Source: JBAXAB01 sp037142735 (GTDB lineage: Bacteria; Patescibacteriota; Minisyncoccia; Phycocordibacterales; CAIZLB01). Taken from it: a stretch of DNA of 15,926 nt. Shown in pieces: positions 1-6,094 of this stretch. Below the pieces are notes generated by a model that ran no database searches, was not told the origin of the DNA, and saw only the letters and a program-made list of their open reading frames with translations. The position numbers and the translations under genes were made by a program. The stretch's first letter is position 1. The number at the start of each line of letters is the position of its first letter. Location: positions 1 through 15,926 of the forward strand of contig JBAXAB010000014.1 in the NCBI GenBank assembly GCA_037142735.1. Reading direction: 5' to 3'.

Positions 1-125
1 TTTCAACGGTATTTATTCTAGCAGGGTCGTTCAACTTCCTTGCCGCCATTATTCTACTTGCGCTTTTCCCTTATGTTAAAAATTTCAGAAATACGAAGGA
101 TTATAAGAAGTTAAAAATATTATAA
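1..125 (+). CDS. C-terminal end of a membrane protein (5' end outside window)
   Basis: The frame is open from the window edge (first full codon at base 3) to TAA at 123-125 and gives 40 residues. It has one hydrophobic helix with the core ILAGSFNFLAAIILLALF, followed by a positively charged, presumably cytoplasmic tail (VKNFRNTKDYKKLKIL). This looks like the last transmembrane helix of a multi-pass transporter. A major-facilitator-type protein is possible, but the fragment is too short to assign. The next gene starts 4 nt after the stop, so the two are probably co-transcribed. Confidence 0.6.
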   Translation, partial: STVFILAGSFNFLAAIILLALFPYVKNFRNTKDYKKLKIL

Positions 126-129
126 TCAA

Positions 130-471
130 ATGAAAACTGAATTAAGAAAATTTTTGTTGAGTTGCCCCCTAGCTTTATTAACCCTCATTGTTCCTGCCCT
201 ATTTGGGAAAAACCAAATTATGACAGTCATAGTACTTTTCTGTATAAGCCTCCTCATGCTTAGTATTGAATGGAGTTCAAGATATATAATCTTTTTCATA
301 TTAGTCTGTATCAGTGGACCAGTTGCTGAATCTATTGCAATTTATTTTGGAGCATGGACTTATTCAAGTGCATTATTTATTGGGGTACCTGCATGGCTAC
401 CGTTTGTATGGGGAAATGCTGGCCTCTATATCTCTCGCTTGAAATCTCTGGTTTATTCATTTAAAAGATAG
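130..471 (+). CDS. Small 4-TM membrane protein, unrecognised
   Basis: This 113-residue protein has about four hydrophobic segments, near residues 9-26, 31-48, 52-76 and 81-104, with basic residues at both ends (MKTELRK, RLKSLVYSFKR). The third and fourth helices carry conspicuous polar and aromatic positions (SGPVAESIAIYFGAW, GVPAWLPFVWGN), including an intramembrane Glu and several Trp. That suggests a binding or catalytic site rather than a simple anchor. It starts 4 nt after the preceding stop. A TATAAT-like string overlaps that junction, but it lies too close to the ATG to act as its promoter. I do not recognise the family. Confidence 0.75.
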   Translation: MKTELRKFLLSCPLALLTLIVPALFGKNQIMTVIVLFCISLLMLSIEWSSRYIIFFILVCISGPVAESIAIYFGAWTYSSALFIGVPAWLPFVWGNAGLYISRLKSLVYSFKR

Positions 472-486
472 GTGGAGATATTTTTT

Positions 487-945
487 ATGGACAATCCAAA
501 ACTTGTTGTTAGGACCACAAAAAAATACGGCAATGCCGTCTTTGCTGAAAAAGATATTAAAAAAGGAGAAGTTATCGCTATGTTTGATGGGCCAGTATAT
601 TAATATGATTACAAGCCATGGACACAAGAGTTACGTGACCATTGTATTCAATTTGAAAGAAAAAAATGGAGAGACTCGAATGGCATAGCTCGTTTAATCA
701 ATCACTCTTGTGAACCAAACTGTGGTATCAAAGAATTATTCAAGGTGGTAGCGATGCGAGACATTAAAAAGGGTGCTGAAATTACATGGGATTACGAGAT
801 GACTGAAGATAATGACTACTGGAAAATGGAGTGTCGCTGTAACACAAAATCATGCAGAAAAGTTATTGGTGCATATAGAAATATGCCTTTAAACATTCGT
901 GAGAAGTACAAAGGATATATCTCTGATTGGTTACTGAGCGAATAG
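487..945 (+). pseudogene. SET-domain protein (putative protein-lysine methyltransferase) interrupted by an in-frame TAA
   Basis: ATG at 487 follows a GGTGGAG ribosome-binding site at 471-477. The frame runs 38 codons, meets TAA at 601-603, and continues in the same frame to TAG at 943-945, giving 152 codons if the stop is read through. There is no frameshift. SET hallmarks lie on both sides of the stop: a start-of-domain segment (YGNAVFAEKDIKKGEVIAMF) before it; after it the SAM/pseudoknot motif NHSCEPN (residues 72-78), ITWDY (99-103), and a post-SET-like CxCx4C cluster (Cys116, 118, 123) followed by RKVIG. SET proteins transfer methyl from S-adenosylmethionine to lysine; the target here is unknown. 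Restart at GTG 745 or ATG 754 would lose NHSCEPN, so without readthrough no intact SET domain is made. A recent nonsense mutation, a sequencing or assembly error, and suppression are all possible. Confidence 0.8.
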
Positions 946-963
946 TAAACATGTGAAGGAATT

Positions 964-972
964 TGATATACT
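964..972 (+). promoter_or_regulatory. Extended -10 promoter, probable leaderless start
   Basis: TGATATACT is a textbook extended -10 (TGN plus TATACT). It ends 7 nt before the ATG at 980, which puts the expected transcription start on or next to the A of the start codon. No convincing -35 is visible, as is usual for extended -10 promoters. The GAAGGA at 955-960 is about 20 nt from the ATG, too far to be its Shine-Dalgarno. Confidence 0.55.
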
Positions 973-979
973 TTGAAAC

Positions 980-1489
980 ATGGAAATCTTAGTCACACTT
1001 ATATCTCTAGTCCACAGAATTTTTCTGTTAAAAAATGACAAGGCCATTGCTTGGATAACAGGTATCATTGCTTCGATTCTTTCTATATCATACTTCTACT
1101 CAATCGGTCTCCATATCTATGCTGGATTAGAGGTTGGTTTTATAGTTCTCATGTTATACGGTTTGGTAAAAAACAAAACACAAAAAGTGGAAAATATTAT
1201 TAACATATTCACAGGAATTTTCTGTCTTATTTTGGGTTATTTGTCATTTGTAGGAGTTCTTACTTTTCTTGAACTTGTAAGCTCAATTACCCCGCTCATG
1301 GCTATTTACTATCTCACTAAAAATAAAAACAAGTCTGGTTGGGTGCTTATGGTCATCACATGCATCATTACGACATTCGTGGTGTTTGAGAAGGGACAGA
1401 TTATATTTGCAATATACCAAGTTGTTTCGCTAATCCTTGCTATTTATGGTCTGAAAAAGAGTTATGCAAGGCTCGATACGCTTAAATAG
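980..1489 (+). CDS. PnuC-like integral membrane protein
   Basis: This 169-residue, very hydrophobic protein has about six or seven TM segments. Two parts resemble the internal repeat ends of PnuC nicotinamide riboside/NMN transporters: a first block from WITGIIAS through Y-x-x-GLHIYAGLEV to YGL (residues about 25-61), and a final block KGQIIFAIYQVVSLILAIYG (about 138-157). PnuC proteins facilitate uptake of vitamin precursors of NAD, which would suit a scavenging, reduced genome. The protein is shorter than typical PnuC (about 200-240 residues), and I cannot see the full set of conserved aromatic ligand residues, so the assignment is tentative. It converges with the fusion gene on the other strand, with a 26-nt gap and no obvious terminator. 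Confidence 0.6.
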   Translation: MEILVTLISLVHRIFLLKNDKAIAWITGIIASILSISYFYSIGLHIYAGLEVGFIVLMLYGLVKNKTQKVENIINIFTGIFCLILGYLSFVGVLTFLELVSSITPLMAIYYLTKNKNKSGWVLMVITCIITTFVVFEKGQIIFAIYQVVSLILAIYGLKKSYARLDTLK

Positions 1490-1515
1490 TTATAAACAAT
1501 ATACTACCTCTATAG

Positions 1516-4500
1516 TTACTTATTAAAGAGTTTTTTAATCACAGAAAAAGGAGATTTTGTCTTTTCAACAACATAATCAAACCAAGGAAGACTTCCTACT
1601 TTACCCGGTTTATTATATGGCCATAAATATAAAGTTGGTAATTCAGGATAAACCTCTTGAAACTTATCATCTGATAACGAAATCTGGATCGCCTCTGGAA
1701 ACATTTTTTCAATCAAAGGATTTTCTAATTTACGAGTAGTATAGTACGTCTTCGCTCCTTCTATTTTATCTTCGTGCCCTCTATTCATAGCCATCTTTTC
1801 CAGATCATTACTTATTCTGATACCTGACCACTCCTCGGCACCCATAGCCTTTACCTTCTCTCGTATTTTCTTCTCTGTCAGACCCCCCTCCTTCCAAATC
1901 GAAGATAGGTAAACTGATTCGAATCCTCTCTTTTTCATCTCTATCTTTATATTTTTTAAATATTCAGAATAATTACTGCTTGAATAGCCATTCATCATGC
2001 CGTGGTTATCGGCAAGAATGAATGTTATTTTAATATTAAGATTGTTCTCAGTTTTCATTTTTGTACAAAATCCTTTAATGTTGTCCAACACCAAATAATC
2101 AGTTTCGGTCAAAGATTTTTTATCTGAGGCTCCCCAGAAAGAGACAATCTCCAACGGTTTCTTTGTAGCAAGACTTTCTTCAATCAAAAAAGACATCCTA
2201 TCTTCGCGGTAAGGAATCTGTCTACTTGTCTTATTAGTTGAAAGAGAAAGTATTATTTTACTAGCTTCATCAAGCTTTATAAAGTTTGGAGATGTTGCTT
2301 TTAATAATTCAGGGTGAATTTTCTTCCATATCTTTTCAGCATGCAATACTTCTTTATTATCAATATCGTCCAGCTTTTTATGCCAGAATTCTTTCATGGA
2401 AGAGAGAAATTCTTCTGAGTCTGTAATGTCAGGAAAAAGCTCTTCCAATATCTTTTTGCTTTCTTCAGGAAAATTATATATTGAAACTACAGCTTCCTTG
2501 ATGGCTGCTTTAAATTTCTCAGTGGCCGGAATAAAAGAAGGGTCGAGATTATCAGAGATAGTAAGGCCTGTGAACAGGTATTCTTTAAAATCCTCTGTGA
2601 GAGAATGGAATATTCTTCCTCCCACCCCTTTCAGGATAAACGCGTAATCAAGGGAGACAAAGGCAATATCTACTTCTCGGTGCTTAAGTGCGTTTATAAT
2701 CTCCTTGTGCCTAAAAGGTTTAATCTCAATGCCAGGAAGATAATATCGAGCAATGGTATTAACAGTAGAAAATTCCTGGAATGACCCTATTTTGTATTTC
2801 TTAAAATCGTCCTTCGATTCTATCTTGATGGAAGGGTCGATAGTAATAGCGACAACAGGCACCTGATCGATAAGCGAGCCAAATATCTTTCCTTTCGTAG
2901 CAAAGCCGTTGGAGAATGAAAATATAGGGTCTGATATTCCAATCTGTGCTGATCCTGAGAAAAGAGAATTATACGTTAGATCATCACCTCCTGTAGAGAC
3001 GAAACTAACATCGAGAGCACGCTTGGAGAAAAGAGATAGTTTTTCAGCAAGGTATACAGGAAAATAGAGGGGCATTCTATCGAATTCTGCCACAACGACT
3101 CGAAGCTTGTTTTTGTCCGAATCGATTTGGCTCAATGTTTCTTTTGTTATTATTCTCTCTTTGTGGTCTGCAAGTTTGTCATAAGAAAAGCTCTTGTACA
3201 TTGCATAGTAGACTTCCTCTTCTTGAGTAACAAAACCCATCTTCTTCTTTTCTTCCTCTGTAATTTTGAGCTTTCCAAAATCAGATGAAAGAACCTCTTT
3301 AGCGACATCACCATCCTGTGTTCTAAAATTAAATCCAACATTCATTCCCGCTCCGTTTGAAAATGGAACCTTGTATCTATATGCGATATAGTCTGGAAGA
3401 AACTTAGCTGCAACCTGACGAATAATATATTTTGTTGTTACGTCGTGCTCTTTCCTATTAATCTTCAGTGAACCATTTATTCTCATCGCGTAGTCAACAA
3501 CCTTTATATCCAAGAAAGGAGCTCTTGCTTCAAGCGTATGCTTCATCGTCATTCGGTCAAGTCTTATGTTGTGGCTTCGTGACAGACTCTTTGTGATAAG
3601 TTCACACCCTTTATTGATGTCATCATTTGAAAGCCGGACAAATTCGTTATAACCTCCAAAAACCTCGTCGCTCGCATCCCCCACAATAGCTATTCTAAAT
3701 CCATCTCGAACAATAGCCCGAGAAATAATGTCTTGTGCAAAAGCTTGACGAAGCACCTGGGCTTCGTAGATTTCCATGTGATAAAGGACTTTCTCGATTT
3801 CAGCCGCATAGTCTACATCAGGGAATACAATTTTGTATTTATATTTAAAATCTTTACATAATCGCAAGGCTGCCTCATAGTCAGATGCTCCGGGGCGACC
3901 AAGTATATATGCAGTTATATTTGGATGATAACGGTTTGCAATTTCCATAACCAAACTACTATCAATTCCTCCGCTCAAAAGAACAGCGACTGGGAGATCC
4001 GTATCGACTCGTTTCCTGACCGCATCAACCATCAAACTCGTAAGGTTTCTTACAGCCTCTTTCTCATCCACAATCTCATTACTTACTGTCATTTTATAGT
4101 ATGAAGACAACTTTCCATTTTTCATATAGTGACCAGTTGGAAAATCAAAAACTTCAGTAATGAAATCAAATTGAACCAACTGCTTAAGCTCAGAACTAAA
4201 GTGATAACTATTGTCTCTAGTGTCTATTGCGTAGTAGAGGGGTTTTACTCCAAATCTATCTCGGGCTGCATAAAAATCTCCTGTCTTTGTATCAAATACA
4301 ACAAAAGCATACATCTCTGAATCGAGATGCTCAACCATCTTGTCACCGTACTCTTCATAGAGATGAACCAGCACTTCGGTATCAGAATCCCCTCTGAACA
4401 CATGTCCTTTGGCCTTAAGTTCCGTGGTTATTTCTTTGTAATTAAAAATCTCCCCATTTAGTACTGCAAAAATAGTTTCATCCTCATTGTATACAGGTTG

Positions 4501-4671
4501 CTGTCCTGTGAGTCTTCCTACAATTGGTAGCCGATTTGTCCCCATTGCGGCACCTTTCAAGACCTTGTATTCAAAGTTAGAGCTTCCACGATGAATAATC
4601 TTAGAGAGTGACCTTTTTAATTGATCCTCACGATCTGACGATTTGCTGATAATAGCGCTAATTCCACACAT
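1516..4671 (-). CDS. Three-part fusion: AsnB-like amidotransferase/synthetase, NMT1/THI5-like binding domain, unassigned C-terminal domain
   Basis: This is a 1051-residue protein. Residues 1-195 are a class II glutamine amidotransferase: N-terminal MCGIS (Cys2 becomes the nucleophile), Arg47 in TNRLPI, LNGEIFN (71-77), GDSDTE (94-99). Residues about 205-510 are the ATP-dependent synthetase: PP-loop LSGGIDSS (232-239), VGDASDEVFGGY (330-341), EARAPFLD (381-388). All AsnB key elements appear present, so glutamine-dependent amide formation is plausible. Residues about 522-800 read as a periplasmic-binding-protein fold of the NMT1/THI5/SsuA type (LRVVVAEF, PVYLAEKLSLF, GSAQIGISDPIF). There is no signal peptide, so this part is cytoplasmic. 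Residues about 801-1051 form a further globular domain (KITFILADNHGMMNGY, AKTYYTTRKLENPLI, FPEAIQISLS, LPWFDYV). Ordinary AsnB ends near residue 510-640. The gene lies 30 nt after the 162-residue gene and has no clear Shine-Dalgarno. The substrate is unknown; a modified amino acid or small-metabolite amide is a guess. Confidence 0.85.
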   Translation of the reverse strand: MCGISAIISKSSDREDQLKRSLSKIIHRGSSNFEYKVLKGAAMGTNRLPIVGRLTGQQPVYNEDETIFAVLNGEIFNYKEITTELKAKGHVFRGDSDTEVLVHLYEEYGDKMVEHLDSEMYAFVVFDTKTGDFYAARDRFGVKPLYYAIDTRDNSYHFSSELKQLVQFDFITEVFDFPTGHYMKNGKLSSYYKMTVSNEIVDEKEAVRNLTSLMVDAVRKRVDTDLPVAVLLSGGIDSSLVMEIANRYHPNITAYILGRPGASDYEAALRLCKDFKYKYKIVFPDVDYAAEIEKVLYHMEIYEAQVLRQAFAQDIISRAIVRDGFRIAIVGDASDEVFGGYNEFVRLSNDDINKGCELITKSLSRSHNIRLDRMTMKHTLEARAPFLDIKVVDYAMRINGSLKINRKEHDVTTKYIIRQVAAKFLPDYIAYRYKVPFSNGAGMNVGFNFRTQDGDVAKEVLSSDFGKLKITEEEKKKMGFVTQEEEVYYAMYKSFSYDKLADHKERIITKETLSQIDSDKNKLRVVVAEFDRMPLYFPVYLAEKLSLFSKRALDVSFVSTGGDDLTYNSLFSGSAQIGISDPIFSFSNGFATKGKIFGSLIDQVPVVAITIDPSIKIESKDDFKKYKIGSFQEFSTVNTIARYYLPGIEIKPFRHKEIINALKHREVDIAFVSLDYAFILKGVGGRIFHSLTEDFKEYLFTGLTISDNLDPSFIPATEKFKAAIKEAVVSIYNFPEESKKILEELFPDITDSEEFLSSMKEFWHKKLDDIDNKEVLHAEKIWKKIHPELLKATSPNFIKLDEASKIILSLSTNKTSRQIPYREDRMSFLIEESLATKKPLEIVSFWGASDKKSLTETDYLVLDNIKGFCTKMKTENNLNIKITFILADNHGMMNGYSSSNYSEYLKNIKIEMKKRGFESVYLSSIWKEGGLTEKKIREKVKAMGAEEWSGIRISNDLEKMAMNRGHEDKIEGAKTYYTTRKLENPLIEKMFPEAIQISLSDDKFQEVYPELPTLYLWPYNKPGKVGSLPWFDYVVEKTKSPFSVIKKLFNK

Positions 4672-4701
4672 GGTTTTGTTTGAATTATTTTAACACAGAT
4701 A

Positions 4702-5190
4702 CTACTTACCCTCTCCCTTTACAATGGCAGCTGAAAGTTCTCCTTGATTCGCTTTGTCGAACGCTTCAAACTTTGCAGTGATTGATTTTGCGCTATCAAA
4801 AAAGTTCTGCAAAAAGGCAGTGAGTTCAGTAGTATCCCCCATTTCAAAAAGTCTGTTAAATTCATCATCAGTCCCTATTGTCGCCATTCTACCTAGTGTT
4901 ATTTCATGTGGACCGCCATTTACCTTAAATGGATTTATCGCTGGTGAAAAGGCGGCATGGTCCAACATAATACTAGCCTGTCTTGCAATGCGTCCTATTT
5001 CCATAATTTCATTCCTAAATCCAGCCTTACCGAATTTAACAGCTTCTCCATCTACCACTCCATCTTTTTCAGCAACAACACGATTTGCCCTTTCCTCAAT
5101 TTGACCCAAAAGACCCTTAAATCCTTCGAGCCTTTCTTCTCCTTCTGTTTTTACAGGAACATCTTGGTGACCTTCTATAGTTGGTGACAT
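4702..5190 (-). CDS. Unrecognised 162-residue soluble protein upstream of the AsnB fusion
   Basis: The protein is acidic, mostly helical-looking and lacks TM segments or a signal peptide. Visible parts are a charged N-terminus with E/K-rich helix (about residues 15-45), a central helix (NEIMEIGRIARQASIMLDHAAF), a Gly/Pro-containing turn (PFKVNGGPHEITLG), and a C-terminal helical half (DEFNRLF, LTAFLQNFFDSAKSITAKF). I know no family match. It is the first gene of a two-gene unit with the fusion protein, which starts 30 nt after its stop, so a partner or substrate role for the fusion is a reasonable inference. No Shine-Dalgarno precedes the ATG; a TATAAT box lies about 30 nt upstream. Confidence 0.75.
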   Translation of the reverse strand: MSPTIEGHQDVPVKTEGEERLEGFKGLLGQIEERANRVVAEKDGVVDGEAVKFGKAGFRNEIMEIGRIARQASIMLDHAAFSPAINPFKVNGGPHEITLGRMATIGTDDEFNRLFEMGDTTELTAFLQNFFDSAKSITAKFEAFDKANQGELSAAIVKGEGK

Positions 5191-5219
5191 AAATTTTTGA
5201 TTTAATACTAATGTTATAG

Positions 5220-5246
5220 ATTATAGCATTTATATAGTGCTTTCAA
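5220..5246 (-). promoter_or_regulatory. Putative promoter of the 162-residue gene / AsnB-fusion unit
   Basis: Read on the minus strand, TTGAAA (5241-5246) is followed after 15 bp by a perfect TATAAT (5220-5225). The spacer is shorter than the ideal 17 bp. The predicted start leaves a leader of about 20-25 nt before the ATG at 5190. Confidence 0.5.
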
Positions 5247-5344
5247 GGGTGGGGTAAAACTCTGGAATATAGATTGTGGTATCATTTAATCTATTAAAAG
5301 CAGTCCTAACGTCCGCCACTACGGCACCCCAATCTGTAAACTTT

Positions 5345-5390
5345 TATAAAAAGAAAAGCCCCCACAAGTTTGAGGTCCTTGTGAAGGGCT
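5345..5390 (-). terminator. Rho-independent terminator of the 178-residue gene
   Basis: On the minus strand, an imperfect hairpin (arms at 5379-5390 and 5357-5368, the stem pairing AGCCC/GGGCT and CACAAG/CTTGTG around a short internal mismatch) is followed by a T-rich tract at 5345-5356. It starts about 20 nt after the stop codon at 5410. Confidence 0.75.
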
Positions 5391-5409
5391 CTCTTTGTGA
5401 AGGATTTCG

Positions 5410-5946
5410 TTATTCGGGGTTTGCGCGACGAATGACGTCGAGACTACAAACGTTGCCATTCGTGAGGTAAGCGAGCGGTCCACAAGCATCGTCACTGTAC
5501 TTGATCAGATAGACGCCTTTCTCGATCATGCTAATCACTTCAGCGCACCAACCAGACGGCACGTAAATGATTCCATTTTTACAGTCTTCTTCGGCCGGAA
5601 GTGGAAAGCCCTCCAGACAGAAATCCTGTGTGGTCGGTTCAACATCATCAGGACACCGAACATACGTGTAAACAGGGGACCTGAAGTCTCCGTTACCGTG
5701 CATTAACCACCCGAAGTCCCGGATCAATGGGATGCATCCGCCTTCAATTCGCCAAGGGATCGGATTTTTTGGTGGGCCTAATTTCGTGGAAGTTGCCAAA
5801 TGTGCCTCGGCACAGAATGACGCCACCTCCCTGACTTTAAGCCAATTCCAGTTGTTGATCTTGTGGTAGCGACGCCTCTGCTTGATGTCATCTGTGGCGT
5901 CGATGTTATAGGGCTGTGGACCCGCTAAGCGGATGTGACTTTTCAT
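5410..5946 (-). CDS. Unrecognised 178-residue protein, cysteine-rich, GC-rich codon use
   Basis: ATG at 5946 follows a strong GAAGGAGAC ribosome-binding site. The protein has eight cysteines (45, 71, 98, 110, 122, 134, 155, 167) and several tryptophans. It has no TM helix and no clear signal peptide. The N-terminal 40 residues are basic and polar (QRRRYHKINNWNW). The rest has a beta-rich look with Gly/Pro turns (GGCIPLIRDFGWLMHGNGDF, GIIYVPSGWCAEVI, GVYLIKYSDDACGPLAY). I do not recognise it. By eye its codons are clearly richer in G and C than those of the glycogen genes or the AsnB fusion. It is a stand-alone unit with its own leader (palindromes at 5959-5971 and 5994-6010) and its own terminator, consistent with acquisition as a separate piece or with unusual selection. 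Confidence 0.75.
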   Translation of the reverse strand: MKSHIRLAGPQPYNIDATDDIKQRRRYHKINNWNWLKVREVASFCAEAHLATSTKLGPPKNPIPWRIEGGCIPLIRDFGWLMHGNGDFRSPVYTYVRCPDDVEPTTQDFCLEGFPLPAEEDCKNGIIYVPSGWCAEVISMIEKGVYLIKYSDDACGPLAYLTNGNVCSLDVIRRANPE

Positions 5947-5958
5947 CTGTCTCCTTCT

Positions 5959-5971
5959 CCACCAATGGTGG
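5959..5971. repeat. Perfect palindrome in the leader of the 178-residue gene
   Basis: CCACCA-A-TGGTGG: six perfectly paired bases around one central base, about 10 nt upstream of the ribosome-binding site at 5949-5956. It could be an operator or a small RNA hairpin near the initiation region. Confidence 0.5.
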
Positions 5972-5993
5972 TTATATAGGAACTAGATCGCCT

Positions 5994-6010
5994 GACACCC
6001 AGTGGGTATC
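5994..6010. repeat. Second inverted repeat (operator-like) in the same leader
   Basis: Arms at 5994-6001 and 6003-6010, ACCCA/TGGGT core extended to 8 bp with one position that would be a G-U wobble in minus-strand RNA, around a single central base. It lies between the candidate promoter (6030-6057) and the palindrome at 5959-5971. The 1-base centre suits a dimeric repressor site better than an RNA hairpin. Confidence 0.45.
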
Positions 6011-6029
6011 AAATTTAGCGTCTAATAAA

Positions 6030-6057
6030 AGACTACGCTTAGGGCGAAAAAAGTCAA
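6030..6057 (-). promoter_or_regulatory. Candidate promoter of the 178-residue gene
   Basis: On the minus strand, TTGACT (6052-6057) precedes TAGTCT (6030-6035) with a 16-bp spacer. The -35 is good and the -10 is weak. It would give a leader of about 75 nt containing both palindromes. Confidence 0.3.
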
Positions 6058-6094
6058 ACGTAATTACCCATGGTTAACACTATAATTCACTTTC

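Noticed and set aside
503..688. A 61-codon frame offset from the SET frame, suggesting a frameshift rather than a nonsense mutation
   Set aside because: SET-like residues stay in the 487 frame on both sides of the TAA; no shift is needed.
4754..5187. Two plus-strand open frames opposite the 162-residue gene
   Set aside because: Antisense shadows. The minus frame has the promoter, operon position and a protein-like composition.
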